64,000 bases of DNA from Streptomyces sp. MMBL 11-1 (GCF_028622875.1 NZ_CP117709.1:2294001-2358000); one strand, 5' to 3'; numbered from the stretch's first letter, positions 27,428-36,044 are shown. A program made the numbers and translations. The notes: generated by a model from the sequence alone, not told the origin.

Positions 27428-28099
27428 TCAGCGCGTGGTGCGCCTGCTCGCCGTGGTCTTCTTGGCCGCCTTCTTGGCGGTCTTCTTCGCCGGGGCGGGC
27501 AGCGCCGTCTTCTTGGCGGGGGTGCGCTTGGCGGAGGCCCGCTTCGGGGACGCGGCCTCGGCCGCCGCTTCCTCGGTGTCGGCGCCGGCGTTCGACAGCG
27601 TGCCGGAGCTGGACTCCAGGTGGGCCCGGACGAACCACTGGAACTGCTCCAGGCCGCGCAGGTGCTCGATGAGCAGGTCCTCGGTGACGGGGTCGATCTC
27701 GCCGGCCTTCTCGACCGCCTCACGGTGGTCCTCGATGACCCCCGTGTAGACGAGGTCCAGGGCACCGAGGTGGGCGATGGCGTCGGCGCGGCCGACGCTG
27801 TAATCGTCCCAGGTGCGCTCCCTGACCAGGGCGCCCGGCGTGCCGTTCGGCTCGCCTCCGAGGGCGGAGATGCGCTCGGCGGCGGCGTCGGCCATGTCCC
27901 GTACGGCGGCGGTCTGCGGGTCGAGCATCTCGTGGACGGCGATGAAGTGCGGCCCGACGACGTTCCAGTGGATGTGCTTGAGCGTGAGCGCGAGGTCGTT
28001 GAGCGCGTGCAGGCGCGTCGTCAGGAGGTCGATGACCTGTCGGCCCTCGTCGACGCCGAGGCCGGGAACGGTGTAGCGGGGGGTGCGTGCGGGGGGCAT
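27428..28099 (-). CDS. dps: Dps-family DNA-binding ferritin with basic C-terminal tail
   Basis: A 223-residue Dps protein: a dodecameric iron-storing, DNA-protecting cage. The ferroxidase site is visible as His44 (HIHWNVVGP), His56 and Asp60 (AVHEMLD). The four-helix core ends near residue 165. A tail of about 55 residues, rich in Lys, Ala, Thr and Pro (KRTPAKKTALPAPAKKTAKK), resembles histone H1 or HU tails and should bind DNA. Comparable C-terminal tails occur in streptomycete DpsA. Dps, transketolase and SodF together form a stress-flavoured neighbourhood. Confidence 0.93.
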   Translation of the reverse strand: MPPARTPRYTVPGLGVDEGRQVIDLLTTRLHALNDLALTLKHIHWNVVGPHFIAVHEMLDPQTAAVRDMADAAAERISALGGEPNGTPGALVRERTWDDYSVGRADAIAHLGALDLVYTGVIEDHREAVEKAGEIDPVTEDLLIEHLRGLEQFQWFVRAHLESSSGTLSNAGADTEEAAAEAASPKRASAKRTPAKKTALPAPAKKTAKKAAKKTTASRRTTR

Positions 28100-28165
28100 G
28101 GGACTCCTCTGTGGGGGTGAACAGCGGTGATGGTCGAGGGTGGTGGTTATGGGGGGGGAGGTCGC

Positions 28166-30385
28166 CTAGCCGACGTCCCCTGTGCCGCCTTCGACCGGGG
28201 CGGCGCCGGGGCGCTCCCCGCCGGGCCGGACGGGTCCGGCCGCCGCGCGGATGCTCTCCCGTGCGGCGTCGGCGACGGCGCGGGGCGTGATGCCGAACTC
28301 CTCGTACAGACGCTCGTAGGCGGCGGACGCGCCGAAGTGCTCCAGGCTCACCATGCGGCCCGCGTCCCCCACCACGTCACGCCAGCCCTGGGCGACGGCC
28401 GCCTCGACGCTGACCCGGGCCCGGACCTCGGGCGGCAGGACCGCGTCCTGGTAGGCGTACGGCTGCTCGGCGAACCACTCGCGGCAGGGCAGGGAGACCA
28501 CCCGCGCGTCGTGCCCTTCGGCGGCCAGCAACTCCCGTGCCTTCAGAGCGATGTGGACCTCCGACCCGGTCGCGACGAGGATGACGTCGGGCGTCCCGCC
28601 CCGGCTGTCGGCGAGTACGTAGCCGCCCCGGGCGGCCCCCTCGGCGGGGGCGTGGGCGCCGTCCCCCCGCTCCAGGACGGGCAGCGGCTGCCGGGTCAGG
28701 GCGAGGCCGGCGGGCCGGTCGTGGTGCTCCAGGACGGTGCGCCAGCACACGGCCGTCTCGTTCGCGTCGGCGGGCCGTACGACGTCGAGGCCGGGGATCG
28801 CGCGGAGGGCGGCGAGCTGCTCGACGGGCTGGTGGGTGGGGCCGTCCTCGCCCAGGCCGATGGAGTCATGGGTCCAGACGTAGGTGACCGGGAGCTTCAT
28901 CAGGGCGGCGAGCCGGACGGCCGGGCGCATGTAGTCGCTGAAGATCAGGAACGTACCGCCGTAGGGGCGGGTGAGGCTCTGGAGCGCGACGCCGTTGAGG
29001 ATCGCGCCCATGGCGTGCTCGCGGATGCCGAAGTGGAGCGTACGGCCGTAGGGGTCGCCGGGGAACTCGCCGGTCTGCTTGGACTCCGGGACGAAGGACG
29101 GCTCGCCCTCCATGGTGGTGTTGTTGCTCCCCGCGAGGTCGGCCGAACCGCCCCACAGCTCGGGCAGCACGGGCGCCAGCGCGGTGAGCACGTCGCCGGA
29201 CGCCTTGCGGGTGGCGATGCCCTTGGGGTCGGCGTCGAAGACGGGGAGCCTGTCGGCCCAGCCCTCGGGGAGCTTCCGCTCCCGCAGCCGGTCGAGGAGT
29301 GCGGCGCGCTCGGGGTGGGCGGAGCGCCACTCCTGATAGCCGGGCTCCCAGGCGCGATGGGCCTCGGCGCCGCGCTCGACGACCGCGCGGGCGTGCTTCA
29401 GCACGTCGTCCTCGACGGCGAAGTCGGCGTCCGGGTCGAAGCCGAGCAGCTTCTTGGTGGCGGCGACCTCGTCGTCGCCGAGCGCGGAGCCGTGCGCCTT
29501 GCCGGTGTTCTGCTTGGTGGGCGCGGGCCAGCCGATGATCGTGCGCAGCAGGATCAGGGAGGGCCGGCCACGCTCGCTCTTGGCGGCTTCGACGGCGGCG
29601 AGCAGGGCGTCGACGTCCTCGACGTAGTCGCCGGTCCGGGTGAAGTCGACCGTGTGGACGTCCCAGCCGTAGGCGGCGTAGCGGGCGGTGACGTCCTCGC
29701 TGAAGGAGATGTCGGTGTCGTCCTCGATGGAGATGTGGTTGGAGTCGTAGAAGACGATCAGGTTCCCCAGCTCCTGGTGTCCCGCCAGGGAGCTGGCCTC
29801 GGACGTCACGCCCTCCATCAGGTCGCCGTCGGAGGCGACGACGTACACGTGGTGGTCGAAGGGGCTCGTGCCGGCCGGCGCGTCGGGGTCGAGGAGACCG
29901 CGCTCCCGGCGGGCCGCCATGGCCATGCCGACGGCGGAGGCCAGCCCCTGCCCCAGCGGCCCGGTGGTGATCTCGACGCCCCTGGTGTGCCGGTACTCCG
30001 GGTGGCCGGGGGTGGTGGAGCCCCAGGTGCGCAGCGCCTTCAGGTCCGCGAGCTCCATGCCGTAGCCGCTCAGGTACAGCTGGATGTAGAGGGTGAGGCT
30101 GGAGTGCCCGCAGGACAGCACGAAGCGGTCCCGGCCGAGCCACTGGTCGTCGGCCGGGTCGTGCCGCATCACCTGCTGGAACAGCAGGTACGCCAGCGGG
30201 GCCAGGCTCATCGCGGTGCCCGGGTGACCGTGGCCCGCCTTCTGCACGGCGTCGGCGGCCAGCACGCGCACGGTGTCGACGGCGCGGACGTCGAGCGGCC
30301 CCCAGCCCGCCGCCTCCGCGAGGGGCGGGGCCAGGCGCGGATCGCGACCGTCGTTCGGGCCGTTCGGCGTTTCGGCGGGTGCCAT
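28166..30385 (-). CDS. tkt: Transketolase
   Basis: Thiamine-diphosphate enzyme moving two-carbon units in the pentose phosphate pathway. Start ATG 30385 with AGGAGG upstream gives 739 residues, somewhat longer than the usual 660-700 because of an N-terminal extension and a Gly/Pro-rich tail (GPVRPGGERPGAAP). Hallmarks: KAGHGHPGTAMSLAPLAYLL, the TPP/Mg motif GDGDLMEGVTSEA followed by FYDSNHISIEDDTD, and GIREHAMGAILNG in the pyrimidine domain. The gap to dps is only 66 bp, so they may form an operon. Streptomycetes often carry more than one transketolase; this could be the secondary copy. Confidence 0.94.
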   Translation of the reverse strand: MAPAETPNGPNDGRDPRLAPPLAEAAGWGPLDVRAVDTVRVLAADAVQKAGHGHPGTAMSLAPLAYLLFQQVMRHDPADDQWLGRDRFVLSCGHSSLTLYIQLYLSGYGMELADLKALRTWGSTTPGHPEYRHTRGVEITTGPLGQGLASAVGMAMAARRERGLLDPDAPAGTSPFDHHVYVVASDGDLMEGVTSEASSLAGHQELGNLIVFYDSNHISIEDDTDISFSEDVTARYAAYGWDVHTVDFTRTGDYVEDVDALLAAVEAAKSERGRPSLILLRTIIGWPAPTKQNTGKAHGSALGDDEVAATKKLLGFDPDADFAVEDDVLKHARAVVERGAEAHRAWEPGYQEWRSAHPERAALLDRLRERKLPEGWADRLPVFDADPKGIATRKASGDVLTALAPVLPELWGGSADLAGSNNTTMEGEPSFVPESKQTGEFPGDPYGRTLHFGIREHAMGAILNGVALQSLTRPYGGTFLIFSDYMRPAVRLAALMKLPVTYVWTHDSIGLGEDGPTHQPVEQLAALRAIPGLDVVRPADANETAVCWRTVLEHHDRPAGLALTRQPLPVLERGDGAHAPAEGAARGGYVLADSRGGTPDVILVATGSEVHIALKARELLAAEGHDARVVSLPCREWFAEQPYAYQDAVLPPEVRARVSVEAAVAQGWRDVVGDAGRMVSLEHFGASAAYERLYEEFGITPRAVADAARESIRAAAGPVRPGGERPGAAPVEGGTGDVG

Positions 30386-30594
30386 CAAGTCCTCCTGATC
30401 AGCGGGGCGGGCGGGCAGCGGGCGGCGCGACCGTGGTCCCGGCCCCGGGCCGCCCGGCTGCCTGGCCGGGTCCCCCGGAACGACGGGACCAAACGCGCGA
30501 CGGCGTACGCAGCACGGAACAAGGAGCAAATCACCTTTGTCGCGCAAAGGGGAGGAATGGAAGGGAGAGGAAAGGGTGGTGCCGTTGGTCCTAG

Positions 30595-30764
30595 GCCCTG
30601 TCGTCACACTGCCGTCGTCGCCCGCAGGGCGGCCGCGCGGCCGCCGGTGCGGGCGATCACAAGGCGCCGGAATGGTCTTGCAGCGGAGCTACCAGGGCAT
30701 TTCGGCAACGCCGCGAGCGTGCGTGCCGGGCGTCGCGCGGCAGACGGCAGTGTGACGACAGGAC
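30595..30764. mobile_element. 170-bp MITE-like element with terminal inverted repeats
   Basis: Both ends carry the same inverted sequence of about 22 bp (left GCCCTGTCGTCACACTGCCG, right end with one mismatch at position 2). A CTAG occurs immediately outside each end (30591-30594, 30765-30768), consistent with a target duplication. The inside has no ORF but contains a strong hairpin: GCCCGCA/TGCGGGC (30620-30654) enclosing an 18-bp perfect palindrome. This is the layout of a non-autonomous element; CTGTCGTC-type ends resemble IS5-group elements of streptomycetes (recalled). It lies between transketolase and sodF. Confidence 0.75.
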
Positions 30765-30814
30765 CTAGGCCGAAGGGCTGATCATTTCGGAGCACTCCTG
30801 CTGTTAGCCTGCTG

Positions 30815-30831
30815 TTGCACATAGGTTGCAA
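30815..30831 (+). promoter_or_regulatory. Nur (nickel-dependent Fur-family) box upstream of sodF
   Basis: TTGCAC-N5-TTGCAA fits the Nur consensus tTGCaa-N5-ttGCAA with one mismatch. It is centred about 50 bp before the sodF ATG, in the promoter zone. In Streptomyces coelicolor Ni-bound Nur represses sodF and so favours the nickel enzyme SodN (established). Confidence 0.8.
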
Positions 30832-30873
30832 TAACAACTGGACGGCATTCCCAGCAGTCGGAGGGCTCGCATC

Positions 30874-31515
30874 ATGGCCACGTACACGCTCCCGGAACTC
30901 CCGTACGACTACGCGGCGCTCGAACCGGTCATCAATCCGCAGATCATCGAGCTGCACCACGACAAGCACCACGCCGCGTACGTCAAGGGTGCGAACGACA
31001 CCCTGGAGCAGCTGGAAGAGGCCCGCGACAAAGAGGCCTGGGGCGCGATCAACGGCCTCCAGAAGAACCTCGCGTTTCATCTCTCCGGCCACATCCTGCA
31101 CTCGATCTACTGGCACAACATGACCGGCGACGGTGGCGGCGAACCCCTCGCGGCGGACGGCGTGGGCGACCTCGCCGATGCGATCACCGAGTCCTTCGGC
31201 TCCTTCGCGGGCTTCAAGTCCCAGCTGACGAAGGCCGCGGCCACCACCCAGGGTTCCGGCTGGGGCGTGCTCGCGTACGAGCCCGTGAGCGGCAAGCTGA
31301 TCGTCGAGCAGGTCTACGACCACCAGGGCAACGTCGGCCAGGGCTCGGTCCCGGTCCTCGTGTTCGACGCCTGGGAGCACGCCTTCTACCTGCAGTACAA
31401 GAACCAGAAGGTGGACTTCATCGAGGCGATGTGGCGCGTCGTCAACTGGCAGGACGTGGCGAAGCGTTACGCCGCCGCCAAGGAGCGCGCGGACGTGCTG
31501 CTGCTCGCCCCCTGA
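30874..31515 (+). CDS. sodF: Iron (Fe/Mn-family) superoxide dismutase SodF
   Basis: Dismutates superoxide in the cytosol. The 213 residues have all family ligands: His28 (ELHHDKHH), the His in LHSIYWHNM, and Asp/His in [13 protein letters not shown]. The N-terminal [12 protein letters not shown] block is typical. SD GGAGG 8 bases before ATG 30874. A Nur box overlaps the probable promoter, which supports the SodF assignment over a manganese enzyme. The MITE-like element ends 110 bp upstream of the start. The nickel enzyme SodN is not in this window. Confidence 0.96.
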   Translation: MATYTLPELPYDYAALEPVINPQIIELHHDKHHAAYVKGANDTLEQLEEARDKEAWGAINGLQKNLAFHLSGHILHSIYWHNMTGDGGGEPLAADGVGDLADAITESFGSFAGFKSQLTKAAATTQGSGWGVLAYEPVSGKLIVEQVYDHQGNVGQGSVPVLVFDAWEHAFYLQYKNQKVDFIEAMWRVVNWQDVAKRYAAAKERADVLLLAP

Positions 31516-31599
31516 CCGGGCGCCGGCCCGCCGCCCCGCCACCACAGACGTCCTGCCTCGTGATCGTCTTCTCCACCTTCACCCGGCAGGCGGATGAAC

Positions 31600-31638
31600 G
31601 GAGAGCCCCCGCGAGGACGTGACTCGCGGGGGCTCTCC
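31600..31638 (+). terminator. Terminator of sodF
   Basis: A 16-bp perfect stem, GGAGAGCCCCCGCGAG at 31600-31615 pairing with 31623-31638, loop GACGTGA, 85 bp beyond the sodF stop. Confidence 0.85.
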
Positions 31639-31681
31639 CATGACCACCGTCAGCCCCTTGACCCATTAACCCCTTACCTCA

Positions 31682-31708
31682 TTAGCTCATTAGCTCATGT
31701 GCTAAATA
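31682..31708 (+). promoter_or_regulatory. Promoter/operator of the ArsR-type gene
   Basis: TTAGC-N6-GCTAA (31690-31705) is an exact inverted repeat. Another TTAGC lies just before it (31682-31686). The right half overlaps TAAATA (31703-31708), a good -10 element spaced for transcription to begin at the ATG at 31716. This suggests an autoregulated, leaderless gene. Confidence 0.5.
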
Positions 31709-31715
31709 TATGTTC

Positions 31716-32057
31716 ATGGATTCACCTGCCGAAGCCGAAGAGGAGGCGAGCGCCTTCCGCGCGCTCGCCGATCCCACCCGCCGCCAGATCCTGGAGGACC
31801 TGCGGGGCGGTGAGCTGGCCGCCGGGGAGATCGCGAGCCGGTTCCCGATCAGCGCCCCGTCCATCTCGCGCCACCTGGGCGTACTCAAGGGGGCCGGGCT
31901 CGTCACGGAGCGCCGGGACGCCAACCGCATCCTCTACTCCCTCGCCGAGGAACGGCTCGCCCTGTGCGTGGGGCGCTTCCTCAGCGCCGTGTGTCCCGAG
32001 CAGATCGTGCTCCGCACCACCAAGTGGCGCTCAGCTCCGGAAGGCGACGCCTCGTGA
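31716..32057 (+). CDS. ArsR-family winged-helix transcriptional regulator
   Basis: A 113-residue regulator (a second ATG, 31710, would add two residues). The HTH spans FRALADPTRRQILEDL, ELAAGEIASRFPISAPSISRHLGVLKGAGLV and the wing ERRDANRILYSL. There is no CVC metal motif in helix 3; the subgroup (SdpR-like) is usually not metal-sensing. No SD is seen and the start falls at the predicted transcription start, so it may be leaderless. Its stop overlaps the GTG of the next gene (GTGA), so the two are translationally coupled. An inverted repeat lies over the -10. Confidence 0.88.
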   Translation: MDSPAEAEEEASAFRALADPTRRQILEDLRGGELAAGEIASRFPISAPSISRHLGVLKGAGLVTERRDANRILYSLAEERLALCVGRFLSAVCPEQIVLRTTKWRSAPEGDAS

Positions 32058-32803
32058 TCCGGACCCGGCTCTCCAGCATCATCGAACGCCGCCTCCTGGT
32101 GAACTACCGGGTCGACCGGCACGTCGCGGCGGCCCTGCTCCCCGCGCCGCTGCGGCCCCAACTGGTGCGCGGTCAGGCGGTGGCCGGGATCTGCCTGCTG
32201 CGGCTCGGCGGCGTACGCCCCGCCTGGGCCCCCGCCGCGACCGGGCTGACCAGCGAGAACGCGGCGCACCGCATCGCCGTCGAGTGGGACGGGCCGGACG
32301 GCGTCGAGCGTGGCGTCTACATCCCGCGCCGTGACACCGCCTCCCGCCTCAACGCCTTCGCGGGCGGGCGGATCTACCCGGGCGAGCACGGCCGCGCGGA
32401 CTTCACGGTCCGGGAGGACACCGGCTCCGTACGGGTGGCCCTCGCGACCCGGGACGGCGAGGTGGAGGTGGACGCGACCGTGGAGCCCGCCGAGGAGCTG
32501 CGCGGCAGCGGGCTGTTCACGGACCTGGCGGAGGCGTCGGAGTTCTTCCGCCTCGGCAGCCGGGGCCTCTCCCCCAGCGCCGGCGGGGTCCACCTGGACG
32601 TCCTTGAACTGTCCACGGACGCCTGGAAGGTGACGGCGGGCCGGCCCCTTTCCGTACGCTCCTCGTTCTTCGAGGACCCGGACCGCTTCCCGCCGGGCAG
32701 CGCGGTGCTGGACAGCGCGCTGGTGATGCGGGGCGTGGCGGCGGACTGGTCGCAGGGGGAGCCGTTCCGGCTGGGGTGCGGGGCGGGGACGCCGGCGGTG
32801 TAG
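32054..32803 (+). CDS. DUF2071 family protein coupled to the ArsR regulator
   Basis: A 249-residue protein beginning at GTG 32054, overlapping the regulator's stop by 4 nt. It has the DUF2071 (YqjF-like, acetoacetate-decarboxylase-related fold) layout: an N-terminal NYRVDRHVAAALLPAPLRPQ, a central YIPRRDTASRLNAFAGG, and a C-terminal substrate-pocket half. No catalytic activity has been assigned to most members. Coupling to an ArsR-type sensor suggests that the regulator senses the ligand this protein acts on. That is inference. Confidence 0.8.
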   Translation: MIRTRLSSIIERRLLVNYRVDRHVAAALLPAPLRPQLVRGQAVAGICLLRLGGVRPAWAPAATGLTSENAAHRIAVEWDGPDGVERGVYIPRRDTASRLNAFAGGRIYPGEHGRADFTVREDTGSVRVALATRDGEVEVDATVEPAEELRGSGLFTDLAEASEFFRLGSRGLSPSAGGVHLDVLELSTDAWKVTAGRPLSVRSSFFEDPDRFPPGSAVLDSALVMRGVAADWSQGEPFRLGCGAGTPAV

Positions 32804-32864
32804 GGGGTTACGGGGTCGTCGGACCACGGGCCCGGCGGCGCGCGGCGCGCACCGCGCCAGAGCC

Positions 32865-33605
32865 TCAGAGCGCTCGCCGGGCCAGGGCCCCAGGGCCGCA
32901 CCGGGCCGGGAACAGGACGGCGGGCGGGACAAGTTCGTCGGAGCGAACGCCGTCGACGCGCAGGCTCGCGTCAGGGCTGACGCCCGCCTCCGGCGGGTGG
33001 AGAAGGATTACACGTTCGAGCGCGACGACACGATCGGCGCGGTGGAGCTCCGCCGCCTGGCACCCGTCCGGGAAGCGACCCGCGAGAGTCCCGAAAACCG
33101 CGATGCCGTCTCCCTCGGCGATGACCTCCTGGGCATCGAACCGCCAGTGCCCGGCAGCGTCGGCGAGCAGCCGCTTGCCCTCGCGCCCGCGTGCGGCAAG
33201 GAGGCTGGAGCCGCCTCTGAGGTGGTCCGCGAGGGCGCAGCAGATCGGGGCGGCCTCGGCGTACGGGGTCGCCACCCGGGTGTACTGGTCCCGGACGGCG
33301 AACGCCAGGGCGTCGTCGAGCAGCCCCAGGGCGGTCGCCCCGGCCGCCGGGTGCCCGTGGCGGACGACGGCGAGGAGGAGAGGAGCAGCGGCGACGGCGG
33401 CGGGAAACACCGCCCCGCTGTGATCGTGCCCGAGTCCGCCGCCCGCCAGGAGCGAGCCGGCGTCGGCGGCCCGGACGAGGCCCGCCGCCGTGGCGAGGGC
33501 GCGCAGGCCGGTCGCGGCGCGGGCGGGCTCGTACAGGCCGGCGGGGCCCGGCAGGCTTCCCCAGTCCACCGCCTCGATCGCCTCCAGCAGTTCCAGCACC
33601 GCCAT
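32865..33605 (-). CDS. Hypothetical protein, Ala/Leu-rich, repeat-like helical
   Basis: A 246-residue protein I do not recognise by name. The first 130 residues are regular amphipathic helices with HEAT-like spacing. They contain GHDHSGAVFPAAVAAAPLLL, which recalls orphan HEAT-like immunity or scaffold proteins of Streptomyces. It has no signal peptide or membrane helix. The start ATG 33605 lacks a strong SD. It is divergent from the CatB-type gene. Codon bias (GC-rich third positions) supports a real gene. Confidence 0.65.
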   Translation of the reverse strand: MAVLELLEAIEAVDWGSLPGPAGLYEPARAATGLRALATAAGLVRAADAGSLLAGGGLGHDHSGAVFPAAVAAAPLLLAVVRHGHPAAGATALGLLDDALAFAVRDQYTRVATPYAEAAPICCALADHLRGGSSLLAARGREGKRLLADAAGHWRFDAQEVIAEGDGIAVFGTLAGRFPDGCQAAELHRADRVVALERVILLHPPEAGVSPDASLRVDGVRSDELVPPAVLFPARCGPGALARRAL

Positions 33606-33742
33606 ATCGTCCCACCTCGGCCGGCCGGGAAAATACCCGCGCCCCGCTGGGCCCGGATGCCACGATGATCTACGCCCGCCCCTACCTTCCCCCTATCCCC
33701 CTGCCCTTCCCTCTCCCCCTCTCCCTCCCCGGAAGCGACCCC

Positions 33743-34402
33743 ATGACTTCGGCCCCCGCGCCCGTCCCTGCCGACCCCACCGTCCTGCACCCGATGCCCG
33801 GCCAGCCGCGCGTGGTGCAGCTGAAGCCCCTGGTCACCTCACCGCTGATCGAGGCCGGGGACTACTCGTACTACGACGACCCCGAGCACGCCACGGAGTT
33901 CGAGACCCGCAACGTGCTCTACCACTACGGGCCGGAGCGCCTGGTGATCGGAAAGTTCTGCGCGTTCGGCACCGGGGTGCGGTTCATCATGAACGGCTCC
34001 AACCACCGCATGGACGGGCCGTCCACGTTCCCGTTCCCGACCTTGGGCGGCTCCTGGTCCGACCACTTCGACCTGCTGACGGGCCTGCCCAACCGGGGCG
34101 ACACCGTGATCGGCAACGACGTCTGGATCGGCTACGAGGCCGTGATCATGCCGGGTGTCCGCGTCGGGCACGGCGCGATCATCAGCTCGCGTTCCGTGGT
34201 GGTCTCGGACGTCCCGGACTACGGCATCGTCGGCGGCAACCCGGCCCGCCTGATCCGCACCCGGTACGAGGAGGCGGACGTCGCGCGCCTGTTGGCGGTG
34301 GCCTGGTGGGACTGGCCTGCGGACCACCTGACGCACCATATCCGTACGGTGATGTCGGGCACGGTGGCGGAGCTGGAGGCGGCGGCGCCGCGGGGCGCGT
34401 AA
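33743..34402 (+). CDS. CatB/Vat-type hexapeptide acetyltransferase
   Basis: A 219-residue trimeric left-handed beta-helix enzyme of the xenobiotic acetyltransferase group, to which chloramphenicol (CatB) and streptogramin A (Vat) acetyltransferases belong. The catalytic His lies in MNGSNHRMDG. The hexapeptide repeats include TVIGNDVWIGYEAVIMPGV. The C-terminal block is VSDVPDYGIVGGNPARLIR. Start ATG 33743 with GGAAG upstream. Chromosomal homologues without a resistance phenotype are common in Streptomyces, so the substrate is open. Confidence 0.88.
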   Translation: MTSAPAPVPADPTVLHPMPGQPRVVQLKPLVTSPLIEAGDYSYYDDPEHATEFETRNVLYHYGPERLVIGKFCAFGTGVRFIMNGSNHRMDGPSTFPFPTLGGSWSDHFDLLTGLPNRGDTVIGNDVWIGYEAVIMPGVRVGHGAIISSRSVVVSDVPDYGIVGGNPARLIRTRYEEADVARLLAVAWWDWPADHLTHHIRTVMSGTVAELEAAAPRGA

Positions 34403-34668
34403 GGGCGGAGCGGGTGGCCTCGAGTCCCCGGCCCTCGGCAACCGGTCAGCGCGTGCAGGTGCCCGGCTCGCTACGCATCGCGGAGTGGGAGACCAACACC
34501 TGGTTGCTGGGGGCAGAGGACGAGGACCAGCAGTCGTTCGGCACCTCCGCACAAAGGCCGCCTGCCCGGCCGGAGCACCGAAAACCGCCCGGCCGGGACC
34601 AGGACGCCCACCCGGCACCATCGCCACGGCTGCCGACTACGGTCGCGTGCTGCCGATCCGGGTCTCTG
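34403..34668. other. Intergenic stretch, no gene recognised
   Basis: Open reading in one plus frame continues past the acetyltransferase stop but has no start codon or SD and no recognisable protein. It may be decayed coding DNA. No hairpin of note is seen. Confidence 0.35.
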
Positions 34669-35367
34669 TCAAGCCTGCCGGATGGCGGTCACGAGCAGTG
34701 TGTCCGCGCTGCGCGGCGCGTCGGTGGTCGAGGGCAGTCTGTCGATGCAGATTCGGGTGAACCCGGCCTCGTCCAGCACCTTCGTCCAGACCTGCTCCTG
34801 AAGTACCCAGCGGCGCATCGTGGTCGGCTCACCGCCAGGGGTCCTTGCCGGGACGTCAGCGGGCGAAACGTCCGCTGACGCAGGTGCGCCGCCGAGGTAG
34901 TGGGCGAGCGTGGAGAACACCAGCCGGCCGCCGGGACGCAGTGCGGCGGCCACGGACGGCAGAAGTTCGTGCGGGTCGGTGAAGTCGACTGCGCCGAAGA
35001 CGCTGTACAGCACGTCGTACGAGTCGGGCGCCGCCTGCGCGTGCTCCACGACATCGGACCCGATGATGCGCAGGCGCGGCGCGAGGTGGCCGAACAGATC
35101 GGTGGCCATGGCGTACTGCGCGGGTGAGGCATCGACGGCATCAACTCGGGCGGGGGAATGATGGGTCGCGAGGTGGGCGGCCTGCTTGGCAGCGCCTGCG
35201 CCGAGGTCTCCGACGACCTTGTCCGTCAGGTCGCCCAGCAGCTCGGGGCCGGGGCCGCCGTCTTGACTCCAGATCCAGTGGAAGGTGTCAGGGACGGCGC
35301 GGTTGTGCTCGGCGTGGTTGCGGCCGTAGTGGTGCCAGAGGTCTGTGGTGGTGGTCACCCGCATCAT
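34669..35367 (-). CDS. SAM-dependent methyltransferase
   Basis: A 232-residue class I methyltransferase. Motif I is KVVGDLGAGAAKQAAHLA (the first Gly-rich loop, about residues 50-67). The acidic ribose-binding residue is in VDAVDASPAQ. Motif IV is YDVLYSVFGAVDF and motif V/VI is ALRPGGRLVFSTLAHY. Substrate unknown; the TTTDLWHHYG start is typical of actinobacterial small-molecule methyltransferases of unknown role. It stands alone between unrelated genes. Start ATG 35367 with a weak CCAGG upstream; GTG 35358 is an alternative. Confidence 0.85.
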   Translation of the reverse strand: MMRVTTTTDLWHHYGRNHAEHNRAVPDTFHWIWSQDGGPGPELLGDLTDKVVGDLGAGAAKQAAHLATHHSPARVDAVDASPAQYAMATDLFGHLAPRLRIIGSDVVEHAQAAPDSYDVLYSVFGAVDFTDPHELLPSVAAALRPGGRLVFSTLAHYLGGAPASADVSPADVPARTPGGEPTTMRRWVLQEQVWTKVLDEAGFTRICIDRLPSTTDAPRSADTLLVTAIRQA

Positions 35368-35480
35368 CCTGGCGGGCTCCGCCCGCCGCCGTGTCAGCTC
35401 CGGCGAATCTCACCCACGCGTGAGCCGGGCCCCGGCCAGAGGAGGCGCGGGGCCCGGCTTGGCGTGCAGCCCGGTGTGAG

Positions 35481-35945
35481 TCAGTGCGAGTCGTTGCCGG
35501 GGTGGCACGGGCCGCAGTCGGCGGCGTCCGCCCACAGCGGCTGGTCGACCTCCCAGCCGTCAGTCGCGATCAGGTCCGCCGTCCGCAGCACGGAGCCGTC
35601 GTTCTTGAAGGCGACGTCCGGAACGTGGTGCAGGAAGTGTCCGCCGTTGAAGCGTTCGCACAGCGTGGCGTAGGCCACGGTGTCCAGGATGATCGTGTGG
35701 ACACCGATGTCGACGATCTTGCTGGGGGCGAGTCCCAGCGCCTGGCCCTGGTGGTTCATCGCGGTCAGGAGGTAGGCGTAGCCCTGTCCGAGGACCCGGG
35801 CCGCCATGATCGAGTCGTAGGGGTAATCGCGCATGAGGAGTCCGACCTGCTTGTCCCACAGGTCGGCCGGCACGACGTCCCGCGCAGAGCGGATCGGGCC
35901 GGTCGTCGGGTCGATGGCCAGAGGGGTTGCGACAGCCGTTGCCAT
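35481..35945 (-). CDS. Glycine-rich-domain-like (GRDP/DUF1399-type) small protein
   Basis: A 154-residue protein starting at ATG 35945 (GGAGG six bases upstream). The middle, LAPSKIVDIGVHTIILDT through FLHHVPDV, resembles the glycine-rich-domain family motif (P..lVD..wHthIl.T..Y...C...f..HH.P), but the usual WH is VH here. The C-terminus ends in DAADCGPCHPGNDSH, a short Cys/His-rich tail that homologues also appear to carry. It is transcribed divergently from an XRE-TPR regulator across a 183-bp intergenic region with a palindrome. The function is unknown. Confidence 0.65.
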   Translation of the reverse strand: MATAVATPLAIDPTTGPIRSARDVVPADLWDKQVGLLMRDYPYDSIMAARVLGQGYAYLLTAMNHQGQALGLAPSKIVDIGVHTIILDTVAYATLCERFNGGHFLHHVPDVAFKNDGSVLRTADLIATDGWEVDQPLWADAADCGPCHPGNDSH

Positions 35946-36044
35946 GATGCCTCCGAGGACGAGGCCCCGCGGTCGGGGGCGCTGCACCCAGGACACCGCG
36001 CCGACTCGCCCGGTGGAGGTCAACGGTCCTGTTGTGCCAGGGCT

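Noticed and set aside
33743..34402. Antibiotic-resistance gene
   Set aside because: The fold is that of CatB/Vat, but many chromosomal members do not confer resistance; sequence alone cannot show the substrate.
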